Source: Paraburkholderia phenoliruptrix
Lineage (GTDB): Bacteria > Pseudomonadota > Gammaproteobacteria > Burkholderiales > Burkholderiaceae
Direction: 5' to 3'
Length of the DNA: 52,118 nt
Assembly: GCF_902859825.1 (NCBI RefSeq)
Contig: NZ_CADIKB010000039.1
Coordinates: forward strand, 1-52,118
Position 1 is the stretch's first letter; each line of letters begins with the position of its first letter. Position numbers and translations under genes: made by a program. Shown piece by piece: positions 20,040 through 28,170 of the stretch. The notes beneath the pieces are model-generated. The model saw only the letters and a program-made list of their open reading frames with translations, ran no database searches and was not told where the DNA came from.

Positions 20040-21227
20040 ATGTCCAATCCGTCCGCCACATCTTCACGCATGAGCGCGCCTGAACTGCGCGCGACCGTGT
20101 CGCTTGCCGCCATCTTCGCGTTGCGCATGCTCGGCCTCTTCATGATCATGCCGGTGTTCTCCATCTACGCGAAGACGATTCCCGGCGGCGAGAACGTGCT
20201 GCTCGTCGGCATCGCGCTGGGCGCCTACGGCGTCACGCAGTCCATGCTCTACATTTTTTACGGCTGGATTTCCGACAAGGTGGGCCGCAAGCCGGTCATT
20301 GCGACCGGGCTTCTCATCTTCGCGCTCGGCAGCTTCGTCGCGGCGGGCGCGCACGACATGACGTGGATCATCGTCGGCCGGGTGATTCAGGGCATGGGCG
20401 CGGTGTCGTCCGCGGTGATCGCGTTCATTGCCGACCTCACTGCCGAGGAGCACCGCACGAAGGCCATGGCCATGGTGGGCGGCAGCATCGGCATCTCGTT
20501 CGCGGTGGCGATCGTCGGCGCGCCGATCGTGTTTCACTGGCTCGGCATGAGCGGGCTCTTCGCGCTGGTCGGCGTGTTCTCGATTCTGGCCGTGGGCGTC
20601 GTGCTGTGGGTCGTGCCCGATGCGCCGAAGCCCGTGCACGTGCGCGCGCCGTTCGCCGAAGTGCTGCACAACGTCGAGCTGCTGCGCCTGAATTTCGGCG
20701 TGCTCGTGCTGCATGCCACGCAAACGGCGTTGTTCCTCGTGGTGCCGCGTATTCTCGAGGCGGGCGGCCTGCCCGTCGCGTCGCACTGGAAGGTGTATTT
20801 GCCCGTCATGGGGCTGTCTTTCGTGATGATGGTCCCCGCCATCATCGCCGCCGAAAAGCGCGGACATATGAAAACCGTGCTGCTTTCCGCTATCGCGCTT
20901 ATCCTGTTCGGACAGTTGTTATTGGGCGTGGCTCCGCATACGATTCTGAGTGTGGCGGCCATCCTTTTTGTGTACTTTCTCGGCTTTAATGTTCTGGAGG
21001 CGTCGCAGCCTTCGCTGGTGTCGAAACTGGCGCCGGGCAACCGCAAGGGCGCGGCGGCCGGCGTCTACAACACCACGCAGTCCATCGGTCTGGCGTTGGG
21101 CGGCATGATCGGCGGCTGGCTGCTGAAAGTGGACGGCCAGAGCGCGGTGTTTTTTACCTGCTCAGGGCTCGTCTTTTGCTGGCTTATAATCGCCGCCAGG
21201 ATGAAACAGCCGCCGCGCAAGGCGTAA
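20040..21227 (+). CDS. MFS transporter (YajR-like, short form)
   Basis: A 395-residue major facilitator with about 12 membrane segments. The loop motif GWISDKVGRKPVI after helix 2 and IVGRVIQGMGAVSSAVIAF in helix 4 are typical of drug:proton antiporters. It resembles YajR in order but ends without the ~60-residue YAM domain of that protein. Start at MSNPSATSS; MSAPEL ten codons further is an alternative. It lies upstream of ssb on the same strand. Substrate unknown. Confidence 0.87.
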   Translation: MSNPSATSSRMSAPELRATVSLAAIFALRMLGLFMIMPVFSIYAKTIPGGENVLLVGIALGAYGVTQSMLYIFYGWISDKVGRKPVIATGLLIFALGSFVAAGAHDMTWIIVGRVIQGMGAVSSAVIAFIADLTAEEHRTKAMAMVGGSIGISFAVAIVGAPIVFHWLGMSGLFALVGVFSILAVGVVLWVVPDAPKPVHVRAPFAEVLHNVELLRLNFGVLVLHATQTALFLVVPRILEAGGLPVASHWKVYLPVMGLSFVMMVPAIIAAEKRGHMKTVLLSAIALILFGQLLLGVAPHTILSVAAILFVYFLGFNVLEASQPSLVSKLAPGNRKGAAAGVYNTTQSIGLALGGMIGGWLLKVDGQSAVFFTCSGLVFCWLIIAARMKQPPRKA

Positions 21228-21390
21228 CAGCCCCGTTTTCGCGGCGGGATCAGCTCGGGTCTAGCCCGGCATCACCCAGAACTCACCCGGCGGCGGGCAG
21301 AGGCGCACTTCCGATCCCGGGCCCGCAGGCCGCGAGACGGGAAACCGCGAATTGCCGTGCCGTCCGCAATGGAATCAACAGGAGAAACTC

Positions 21391-21924
21391 ATGGCATCCG
21401 TGAACAAGGTCATTCTCGTCGGCAATCTCGGAGCCGATCCGGAAGTCCGTTATCTTCCGAGCGGCGACGCAGTGGCGAACATCCGCCTTGCCACGACGGA
21501 TCGGTACAAGGACAAAGCTTCGGGTGAAATGAAGGAGGCTACCGAATGGCACCGCGTGTCGTTCTTCGGCCGTCTCGCGGAAATCGTGTCCGAATATCTG
21601 AAGAAAGGCTCGTCGGTCTATCTGGAAGGGCGCATTCGCACCCGTAAGTGGCAGGCGCAGGACGGCACCGACCGTTACTCCACGGAAATCGTCGCCGAAC
21701 AGATGCAGATGCTGGGCGGTCGCGGCGGCTCGATGGGCGGCGGCGACGAAGGCGGCTACAGCCGCGGCGAGCCGTCGGAACGCAGCGGCGGCGGTGGCGG
21801 CCGCGCGATGTCGGGCGGCGGTTCGCGCGGCGGCAGCAGCGGTGGTGGCGGTGGCGGTTCCAGCCGTCCGAGCGCGCCGGCTGGTGGCGGGTTTGATGAG
21901 ATGGATGACGATATTCCGTTCTAA
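21391..21924 (+). CDS. ssb: Single-stranded DNA-binding protein
   Basis: SSB coats single-stranded DNA in replication, recombination and repair. Residues 1-110 are the OB fold (ASVNKVILVGNLGADPEVRY, EWHRVSFFGRLAEI). A long glycine- and serine-rich linker follows (about 112-165), then the acidic partner-binding tail MDDDIPF. Total 177 residues. GGAG lies seven bases before the ATG. A strong terminator follows directly. Confidence 0.97.
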   Translation: MASVNKVILVGNLGADPEVRYLPSGDAVANIRLATTDRYKDKASGEMKEATEWHRVSFFGRLAEIVSEYLKKGSSVYLEGRIRTRKWQAQDGTDRYSTEIVAEQMQMLGGRGGSMGGGDEGGYSRGEPSERSGGGGGRAMSGGGSRGGSSGGGGGGSSRPSAPAGGGFDEMDDDIPF

Positions 21925-21954
21925 AAGCTACTCCCGCTGCCGAAAGCCGCAAGC

Positions 21955-21981
21955 AAACCCCGCTCATGCAGCGGGGTTTTT
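21955..21981 (+). terminator. Intrinsic terminator after ssb
   Basis: AAACCCCGCT-CATGC-AGCGGGGTTT followed by TT: a perfect 10-bp stem with five-base loop and a T run, 30 bases past the ssb stop. It also sits close to the end of the convergent DUF4239 gene. Confidence 0.88.
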
Positions 21982-21996
21982 CATATCCACGCGCCG

Positions 21997-22797
21997 CTAC
22001 CGCATCAAATGCTCCAGCGCGTCCCGCATCGGCGAGCTGGAAATCATGATCGGCCCGGTCAGCGGCGTATCCAGATCCACGATCACATAGATCGCCGACG
22101 CAATCGACACCGCGCCCAGCGTAATCGTCACCAGCGCCAGCGCATTGCGCGGTGCGATCAACCCGAAGCTCAGAAAAATTACACAAAGCCAGAACGTCAG
22201 CGTCTTGAAGAAGGGCTGCGAAATCGAGCTGTGCGCCTCCTCGATGATCTTCCACCGCGCGTCTACCACGCGGCGAAATTGCGTCAGACTGTCGTCGAGC
22301 GCGCGCTGTTGCAGCGGATCGTGCGCGCGCAGCTGCCGCAATTGCCGGCCCACGGCGCTCAGCAATTCGCCGAGCTGCACGTTTTCCAGCTTCTGCGAGT
22401 TGTCGGGCGAGCCGAGATTTTTCGGATAGTCGCCGGCCGGGGCCGCCTCGCGCGGCCACGTCGACGCAATCGCCGCCGCCGTGTAGACGCGCAACAGTTT
22501 GCGCGCCGCGTCCGTGTCGCTGCCGTAATCTCGCAGCGTCATGTCGAGCTCGATGATGTCGGCGGCATATGTGCGCAAATCGTTCGCCGCCGTGTCGAAG
22601 CTCGATTTCGCCGACGCGGTCATCAAACCGAGCACCAGTGCGGCGAAGGTCACCAGCATGCCGATCACCAGTTGCACGAGCTGCACCGTTTCGTGCGCCT
22701 TATGTTCCTCGGGCAGCAGCGGCCGCACCCACACGCCGCAGCCGGTCGCCACGAGCAGCAGAACGAAAACCAGCAGAGCCGAGCCTATTTCCGACAT
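21997..22797 (-). CDS. DUF4239 (bestrophin-like) membrane protein
   Basis: A 266-residue protein with two membrane segments at each end (about 7-25 and 42-62; 205-225 and 230-250) flanking a helical soluble middle. This layout, with FAALVLGLMTASAKSSFD after the second helix and FWLCVIFLSFGLIAPRN in the third, matches DUF4239 proteins, distantly like bestrophin anion channels. Function is not established. The start at MSEIGSALL has GGGAG eight bases upstream. Confidence 0.82.
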   Translation of the reverse strand: MSEIGSALLVFVLLLVATGCGVWVRPLLPEEHKAHETVQLVQLVIGMLVTFAALVLGLMTASAKSSFDTAANDLRTYAADIIELDMTLRDYGSDTDAARKLLRVYTAAAIASTWPREAAPAGDYPKNLGSPDNSQKLENVQLGELLSAVGRQLRQLRAHDPLQQRALDDSLTQFRRVVDARWKIIEEAHSSISQPFFKTLTFWLCVIFLSFGLIAPRNALALVTITLGAVSIASAIYVIVDLDTPLTGPIMISSSPMRDALEHLMR

Positions 22798-22873
22798 AGC
22801 AATGCTCCCAGTGCGCTTGCGCCGTTTGGCGTCGTCATCCCTTGACGTCACGCAAACGCTTGCGCCGTCACCA

Positions 22874-22900
22874 TAAAGTTTTCAGGCATTCAGCCGTAGT
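22874..22900 (+). promoter_or_regulatory. Sigma-28 (FliA) promoter for the chemoreceptor gene
   Basis: TAAAGTTT-N11-GCCGTAGT. The -35 half matches the enteric sigma-28 consensus (TAAAGTTT) exactly, the 11-base spacer is exact, and the -10 half keeps GCCG of GCCGATAA. It points at the chemoreceptor gene starting 134 bases downstream. Confidence 0.75.
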
Positions 22901-23033
22901 CCCTATGTGTGGCATTCGCTTAAATTCTGACAAAAGTTGCGGACCATGCCAAAACGGGCTTGGGCGCAGCATGCGTGGCCGGGGCACATTCACTGAGTAT
23001 TCGGTCAGGCAGCCCAATCTGGAGACTAGCCCG

Positions 23034-24665
23034 ATGCTGAAAAATCTGTCGATTCGCAGTTGCCTTACCTTGATGATCGCGTTCTTTGCCGCCGCGCTGC
23101 TGCTGGGCGCTGCGGCCGGGCTGCTGTCGCTGCGCTCGAGCAACGCGTCGCTGCAACAGATGTACACCGTGGATACGCCCGCCGTCGCCGACCTGGAAGG
23201 CAGCGCCGGCCAGTTGCTGCGGCTGCGCCTCGCGCTCGCCACGTACGCGTCGCTCGTGGATCTCAACGATCAGGACGGCGCAAACGCCGTGCTCAAACGT
23301 TTCGACCAGTACCAGAAAGCGTCGGACGAACGACTTGCCCATTATTTGAGCCGCGCCAGCGCCGACGAGAACGAGCAGCGCCTGATCAAGGATATGCAGA
23401 CGAAGCGCGACACGTTCCTGCGCGAGGGCGTGCAACCGGCATTCGACGCGCTGAAAGCGGGTGACCGCCCCACGTTCCAGCAATTGCAGGCGCACAAGCT
23501 GCCGTCGCTCTACAGCGCATACGAAAAAGCGATGCTCGCGCTCGAGCAGTTGCAACTCGATCACGGCGCCCAGCGTTATCAGAGCGCACAGGATCTGTTT
23601 TACGCGATTTGCGTGACGGTGGCGATCGGCATTGTGATCTCGCTGCTGGGTTCGTTGATCGGCCGTGCCGTGCTGGTGCGCGCTATTGTGAGTCCCGTCG
23701 ATGCCACCATCGCGCAGTTTCAACGGATCGCCAATGGTGATCTGACGGGCCGGATCGTCGTGACGAGCAATAATGAAATGGGACGCCTCGCCGCCGCGCT
23801 GCGCAAGATGCAGGAGTCGCTGATCGCGACGGTGAACTCGGTGCGTCAAGGCACGGAAGCCATCGACAGCGGCGTCAGCGAAATCGCAGCAGGCAACACG
23901 GATTTGTCGCAACGTACCGAGGAACAGGCGGCGTCGCTCGAGGAAACGGCTGCGAGCATCGAGGAACTCACGTCGACGGTCAAGCAGACCGCGGAGAACG
24001 CGAAGCAGGCGAGCTCGCTCGCGCAGGGGGCGTCGACGCTGGCCGCGCAGGGCGGCGAGCTCACGGAGAAGGTGGTCGGGACCATGCACGAGATCGTCGA
24101 CGACTCGAAGCGTATTGCCGATATTGTCGGCGTGATCGAAGGGATCGCTTTTCAGACCAACATTCTCGCGCTGAACGCCGCGGTCGAGGCCGCGCGCGCC
24201 GGCGAGCAGGGGCGGGGTTTTGCGGTCGTCGCGAGCGAGGTGCGTTCGTTGGCACAGCGAAGCGCTGCGGCGGCGAAGGAGATCAAAACGCTGATCGAGG
24301 CGTCGACCGCGCGGGTGGAAAGCGGCTCGCATCTCGTCGAACGCTCGGGCTCCACGATGAGCGACATCGTGCAGGCTATCTCGCGCGTCAGCTCGATCAT
24401 GGGCGAGATTGCGGCGGCGGCCACCGAGCAGAGCACCGGCATCGATCAGGTGAATCTCGCCGTCGCGCAAATGGATGAGGTCACGCAGCAGAATGCCGCG
24501 CTTGTCGAGCAGGCCGCGGCGGCGGCGAGTTCGCTGGAGGAGCAGGCGGGGAGGTTGACTTCCGCGGTGGCTGTGTTTCGGACCGAGGGCGGGGTGACGG
24601 CTTTGCCCGGCGTGGCGGGTGCGAGGGAAGAGCTGGGTGTCGGGGCTGCGGCGCTTTCTTCTTAA
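23034..24665 (+). CDS. Methyl-accepting chemotaxis protein
   Basis: A 543-residue transmembrane chemoreceptor. TM1 (about 12-32) and TM2 (187-212) flank a periplasmic four-helix-bundle domain of the Tar/Tsr type. A HAMP domain follows (about 213-270), then a cytoplasmic signalling domain whose tip reads EGIAFQTNILALNAAVEAAR...GRGFAVVASEVRSLAQRSA, which binds CheA and CheW. No CheR/CheB-tethering pentapeptide is seen at the C-terminus. Ligand unknown. GGAG precedes the ATG and a FliA-type promoter lies upstream, as expected for a late motility gene. Confidence 0.95.
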   Translation: MLKNLSIRSCLTLMIAFFAAALLLGAAAGLLSLRSSNASLQQMYTVDTPAVADLEGSAGQLLRLRLALATYASLVDLNDQDGANAVLKRFDQYQKASDERLAHYLSRASADENEQRLIKDMQTKRDTFLREGVQPAFDALKAGDRPTFQQLQAHKLPSLYSAYEKAMLALEQLQLDHGAQRYQSAQDLFYAICVTVAIGIVISLLGSLIGRAVLVRAIVSPVDATIAQFQRIANGDLTGRIVVTSNNEMGRLAAALRKMQESLIATVNSVRQGTEAIDSGVSEIAAGNTDLSQRTEEQAASLEETAASIEELTSTVKQTAENAKQASSLAQGASTLAAQGGELTEKVVGTMHEIVDDSKRIADIVGVIEGIAFQTNILALNAAVEAARAGEQGRGFAVVASEVRSLAQRSAAAAKEIKTLIEASTARVESGSHLVERSGSTMSDIVQAISRVSSIMGEIAAAATEQSTGIDQVNLAVAQMDEVTQQNAALVEQAAAAASSLEEQAGRLTSAVAVFRTEGGVTALPGVAGAREELGVGAAALSS

Positions 24666-24708
24666 AACCCTTGGCCTTTCCTTGTTGTCTCGGTGGTCTA
24701 TTGGTGTT

Positions 24709-24925
24709 GCCCCTGTGCGGGGCGGCACCTACTTTCTTTGCATGCCGCAAAGAAAGTAGGCAAAGAAAGCGGCTTTACACCGCTAGCTCATAAGCGGGTC
24801 CCCTGGCTTGGAGGGGGCAGTGGTGCATCTGGAATCTGTGTTCTCGCACATTCCGCGTGAGTGACAAGGCAGTCATTCTTCCGGCGGCGCTTCGCGCGCC
24901 GCAGCGGTCGCTCTCTATTCGCTGC
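24709..24925. repeat. Paraburkholderia-type dispersed intergenic repeat
   Basis: The gap after the chemoreceptor gene contains a perfect 14-bp inverted repeat (CCTACTTTCTTTGC at 24728-24741 and its complement at 24747-24760). A conserved-looking block follows (AGCGGGTCCCCTGGCTTGG, TCATTCTTCCGGCGGCGCT). I recognise this combination as recurring between genes in Paraburkholderia and Burkholderia genomes. Only one copy lies in this window, so repetitiveness is from memory, and the edges are approximate. Confidence 0.55.
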
Positions 24926-24939
24926 CGCTTTTTCTTCTT

Positions 24940-25749
24940 CTACTGCTGTGCGGCGTAGTACTTTGCCAGGCTGTCAATTTCCGCCGATGTCATGTGGCGC
25001 GCCACATTGCGCATCTGCTCATTGATGTCGTTGTGACGTGCGCCCGAAGCAAAAGCCCGCATTTGCGCCGCAAGATAAACCGACGACTGGCCGCCGAGCC
25101 ATGGCGCCGAGCCCTTGCGGTCGAGCTGGCCGTGGCAGGCCGCGCACGGCGCGATGTTGCGCTGCGGATCGCCCTGCATCGCGAGGCGCACCGCGTTGGC
25201 ATCGGGCGTGCTGCCGGTCGGCGCGACTTCCGCCGCCGGACCCCGAGGCAGCGACGCATAGTAAGCGGCGAGATCGTGCAGGTCCTGATCGCTGCGAGCC
25301 GCGACGATCGGCTGCATGATCGCGTTCTGCCTCACGCCCTGCTGAAAATCGCGTAATTCCTTGTACACGACGTCCGCGTATTGGCCGGCCAATGCCGGCG
25401 CCGTGATTTGCACGGTGCCGAGCACGCCGTGGCACATCGAGCAATTTTGCGTGGCGATCGTCGCGCCGCGTCCGATCGAAATGGCGTCGGCTTTCACGCG
25501 CCGCGGCGGCGGCAATACCACCACGTTGCTCGGCGCCGGGCCGGCGACATTCGTGCCGCTATACCAGCTCGACGGCGCGCCCGCCGCGCTGCAGATGGTT
25601 GCCCACAAGCCGCGGCCCGCAAACGCGCTATTCGCGGACGGCAGCCAGATGAAGCCGATCAGTATCGAGATGATGGCAATCGCGAGCGTGCCCCCGACGC
25701 TTACCGTGAACCACGGGTTGCGCAAGCTGAAGACGCGTTCCTGGTTCAT
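24940..25749 (-). CDS. Membrane-anchored diheme cytochrome c
   Basis: This 269-residue protein has one N-terminal membrane helix (about 14-36) and two CXXCH haem-binding motifs (Cys103-His107, CSMCH; Cys201-His205, CAACH), each opening a class I cytochrome c domain. It is probably an electron carrier delivering electrons to the adjacent oxidase or forming a fixed subunit of it. The start overlaps the subunit I stop by four bases (ATGA), so it is the last gene of the oxidase operon. An upstream extension of the frame is shadow sequence inside subunit I. Confidence 0.9.
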   Translation of the reverse strand: MNQERVFSLRNPWFTVSVGGTLAIAIISILIGFIWLPSANSAFAGRGLWATICSAAGAPSSWYSGTNVAGPAPSNVVVLPPPRRVKADAISIGRGATIATQNCSMCHGVLGTVQITAPALAGQYADVVYKELRDFQQGVRQNAIMQPIVAARSDQDLHDLAAYYASLPRGPAAEVAPTGSTPDANAVRLAMQGDPQRNIAPCAACHGQLDRKGSAPWLGGQSSVYLAAQMRAFASGARHNDINEQMRNVARHMTSAEIDSLAKYYAAQQ

Positions 25750-27371
25750 CGCTGTGCTCCAACGACAACCGCCGGCACCGAAGTCTGCGGCAGTTTCAGC
25801 AATTGAACGATCGGCACGCTGTAGTTGACGACGGTCAGACCGATCATCAACGCCACCCACAAGCCGAAGGTATTGAGCGCGGCCGGCACGCGCTCGACGG
25901 GATGCACCGCAGTCGAGAAACGGAAGCCTGGTTGCTGAACCGCCGGGCCGAATTGCGACTTCGCGAGAATGTAGATGAAGAGCACGCCCGACACCACGAG
26001 AATCAGGCCGCCCACCGCCGACATGCCGACCCAGAACGCCTGCGACTCGAGGCCCGGCATGTGGTAATCGTAATAAGCCATGCGGCGCGGCGCGCCGAGC
26101 AGGCCGACGTAGTGCCACGGCAGCGTCACCACGAGCATGCCGATGAACCACAGCCACAACTGCGTGCGCACGAGCTTCAGCGAGACGATCGCGCGGCCGG
26201 TCAATTGCGGCCACAGTTCATACGCAATCGCGAAGTACATGATGACGATCGCGCCGCCGAAGATCAGATGGAAGTGACCCGTGACCCATTGCGTGTTGTG
26301 CACCGTGGTATTCAACTGGTAGCTCATATTGATGAGACCGCCGGCGCCGCCGAGGCCGAGCATCACGAATGAGAACGCGACGACGAGCATCATCGGATTT
26401 TGCCAGGGCAACGCCGTGAGCCAGCCGAACGCGCCCTTGCCGCCGCGCAGCCGGCCGGCGATTTCCACCGACGCGCAGATCGTGAACACAGTCAGCAGCG
26501 TGGGCACGGAAACCATGCCGGTAAAGACCGCGTGCAGGAACTTGAAGCCCGAGCCGACCTGCGGATCCGCGAACAGATGGTGAATGCCGATCGGCATCGC
26601 GAACACGAGAAACAGAATGAACGACACGCGCGCCATCGAATCGCTGTACAGCCGCCCGCCGATCGCACGCGGCACCAGCGTGTAATAGGCGATGTAGGCG
26701 GGAATCAGCCAGAAGTAGACGATTGCGTGCAGCGTCCACGAAAACAGTACGCGTGACAGGCCGGCGTCGATCGTATTCTTGAGGCCGAACGCGACCGGCA
26801 GAATCTGCAACAGGATTTCGAGCGCGGCACCAATTGCGGTCCACGCCCACAAGTACGCACCGGCCACGTTCGCGAACATGGCGAGCGGCACCGGCTTGCC
26901 GGGGTTCGCCCGGCGCCAGATGCGCAGGTTGACGTGCATCAGCGCGACCCAGATCCACGAACCGACCACCACCAGCACCACGCCCAGGTAATAGAACGGA
27001 CTGCCGATCATCGGCGGATAGAACGTGTAAAGCACCGACGCCTTGCCGAGCGCGACGGGCACCATCGCCATCACCGCGCCGACCGCCAGCATGATGAACG
27101 CGGCCCACGCCCATTTGAGGCCGGCGAGGCGCTGCGCGAGCGCGAGTTCGACAATGGCGTAGCCGAAGCCCATCGAGACCAGAGTGGGCAGCACGTACGC
27201 CATGACCGAGCCGTGCGCGGTGACCGAGCGGTAGTACAACTCGGGGTCGCCGATCCACGGGGCGAGCGGGCTGCGCACCAGCATCTGCCAGGCGCCGAGA
27301 AAGAGCGCAATGATGAACGCGATGAAGGCGAGCCAGAAATGCGCGAGAACGAGTCGCTTAGCGTGAAACAC
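25746..27371 (-). CDS. ba3-type cytochrome c oxidase subunit I
   Basis: The haem-copper catalytic subunit (541 residues, about 13-14 membrane helices) reduces O2 to water and pumps protons. Low-spin haem ligands are His53 (TAHGSVMAY) and His368. CuB ligands are His215 and the pair His264-His265. The high-spin haem ligand is His366 (GHFHLIFGG). Tyr219 is the expected cross-linked tyrosine. WTLHAIVYFWLIPAY matches the B-type Thermus ba3 pattern HPIVYFW, except that Pro is Ala. It starts with GTG, with GGAGG in front, inside the last codons of subunit II (14-base overlap). B-type oxidases typically have high O2 affinity. Confidence 0.94.
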   Translation of the reverse strand: MFHAKRLVLAHFWLAFIAFIIALFLGAWQMLVRSPLAPWIGDPELYYRSVTAHGSVMAYVLPTLVSMGFGYAIVELALAQRLAGLKWAWAAFIMLAVGAVMAMVPVALGKASVLYTFYPPMIGSPFYYLGVVLVVVGSWIWVALMHVNLRIWRRANPGKPVPLAMFANVAGAYLWAWTAIGAALEILLQILPVAFGLKNTIDAGLSRVLFSWTLHAIVYFWLIPAYIAYYTLVPRAIGGRLYSDSMARVSFILFLVFAMPIGIHHLFADPQVGSGFKFLHAVFTGMVSVPTLLTVFTICASVEIAGRLRGGKGAFGWLTALPWQNPMMLVVAFSFVMLGLGGAGGLINMSYQLNTTVHNTQWVTGHFHLIFGGAIVIMYFAIAYELWPQLTGRAIVSLKLVRTQLWLWFIGMLVVTLPWHYVGLLGAPRRMAYYDYHMPGLESQAFWVGMSAVGGLILVVSGVLFIYILAKSQFGPAVQQPGFRFSTAVHPVERVPAALNTFGLWVALMIGLTVVNYSVPIVQLLKLPQTSVPAVVVGAQR

Positions 27372-27939
27372 AGCTGAGCCTCCGTGATTGTCGGGCCTGT
27401 TCGAAGAAAGCCGCTTTGTCGATCACCTTGACATGCGCCCACATGGCCTGATGGCCGAAGCCGCAGAACTCGTGACAGGGCATGGTGTGATCGGCGGGCG
27501 TGTCGAAGCGCGTATTCAGCGTCGCGACGTAGCCGGGCACGACCATCGTGTTGATGTTGGTGTCGGTGACGAGCAGGCCGTGCACGACGTCGGCGCTCGT
27601 CGCGCGAATCGTGATCGGCGTGTCCGCGGGCACGAGCAGGCACTGCGGCGTGAACGAATACTGCTGCGCGATGAAACGCACCACGACCGAGCCGTCCGGC
27701 TCGACCGCACTGCCGAGATTGTCTTCGACGAATTCGCCGGAGAGTTGCAGACGCGACGGGTCGATGGTCTCGACGCGTGACGGCGGCATCATCGCCCAAT
27801 GCAGTCCGGAGAAGACGATCACGGCGAGCATCAGCACGATCAGCGCGCTCGCGAAAATTGCCCAGCGGCGTTCCGCACGCACGGCGACTGCGTGGCCGCT
27901 GCCGGGCTGATGCTGGGAGTCGGGGGAATGGGTGGACAT
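27358..27939 (-). CDS. ba3-type cytochrome c oxidase subunit II
   Basis: Subunit II carries the CuA centre that takes electrons from cytochrome c. In 193 residues there is one membrane helix (about 27-47) and a cupredoxin domain. CuA ligands are His120, Cys155, Glu157 (backbone), Cys159, His163 and Met166, in the motif CHEFCGFGHQAM. The single anchor helix, rather than two, is the B-type arrangement, where a separate tiny subunit IIa supplies the second helix. That gene lies two bases upstream. Confidence 0.94.
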   Translation of the reverse strand: MSTHSPDSQHQPGSGHAVAVRAERRWAIFASALIVLMLAVIVFSGLHWAMMPPSRVETIDPSRLQLSGEFVEDNLGSAVEPDGSVVVRFIAQQYSFTPQCLLVPADTPITIRATSADVVHGLLVTDTNINTMVVPGYVATLNTRFDTPADHTMPCHEFCGFGHQAMWAHVKVIDKAAFFEQARQSRRLSCVSR

Positions 27940-27941
27940 GG

Positions 27942-28118
27942 TCAGTGCACGACGCCGCGCGGCAGGAACACAAGGAAGTAGAAGGCGAACCAGATCGCCA
28001 TGACGATCAGCGTGGCCACGCCCGCCACGGCAACGGCGCCGTGCGGACCGGCGGCTACCACGCGGTCGACTTCTTCATCCGTGGACGGGCGCGCAGCGCG
28101 CGTATCGTTCGCTTCCAT
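27942..28118 (-). CDS. Small ba3 oxidase subunit IIa-like protein
   Basis: A 58-residue ORF encoding a polar N-terminus (about 1-25) and one membrane helix (about 28-52), ending FLPRGVVH. The segment from PHGAVAVAG through to FLPRG lines up with Thermus ba3 subunit IIa (PKGALAV...FFARG), including the Gly-Ala-x-Ala-Val start, the central Trp and the final Arg-Gly. In the Thermus enzyme this helix replaces the missing second helix of subunit II. The gene ends two bases before subunit II; GGAG lies about nine bases before its ATG. It is below usual ORF-length cut-offs and easily missed. Confidence 0.85.
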   Translation of the reverse strand: MEANDTRAARPSTDEEVDRVVAAGPHGAVAVAGVATLIVMAIWFAFYFLVFLPRGVVH

Positions 28119-28170
28119 TCGAGGCTTCTCCAGTTTCCGATGCAGCGGCGGGTGCGCGGCCGCCGCGTCG

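Noticed and set aside
22920..24728. 602-residue ORF antisense to the chemoreceptor
   Set aside because: Arg/His-rich shadow of a well-supported chemoreceptor gene.
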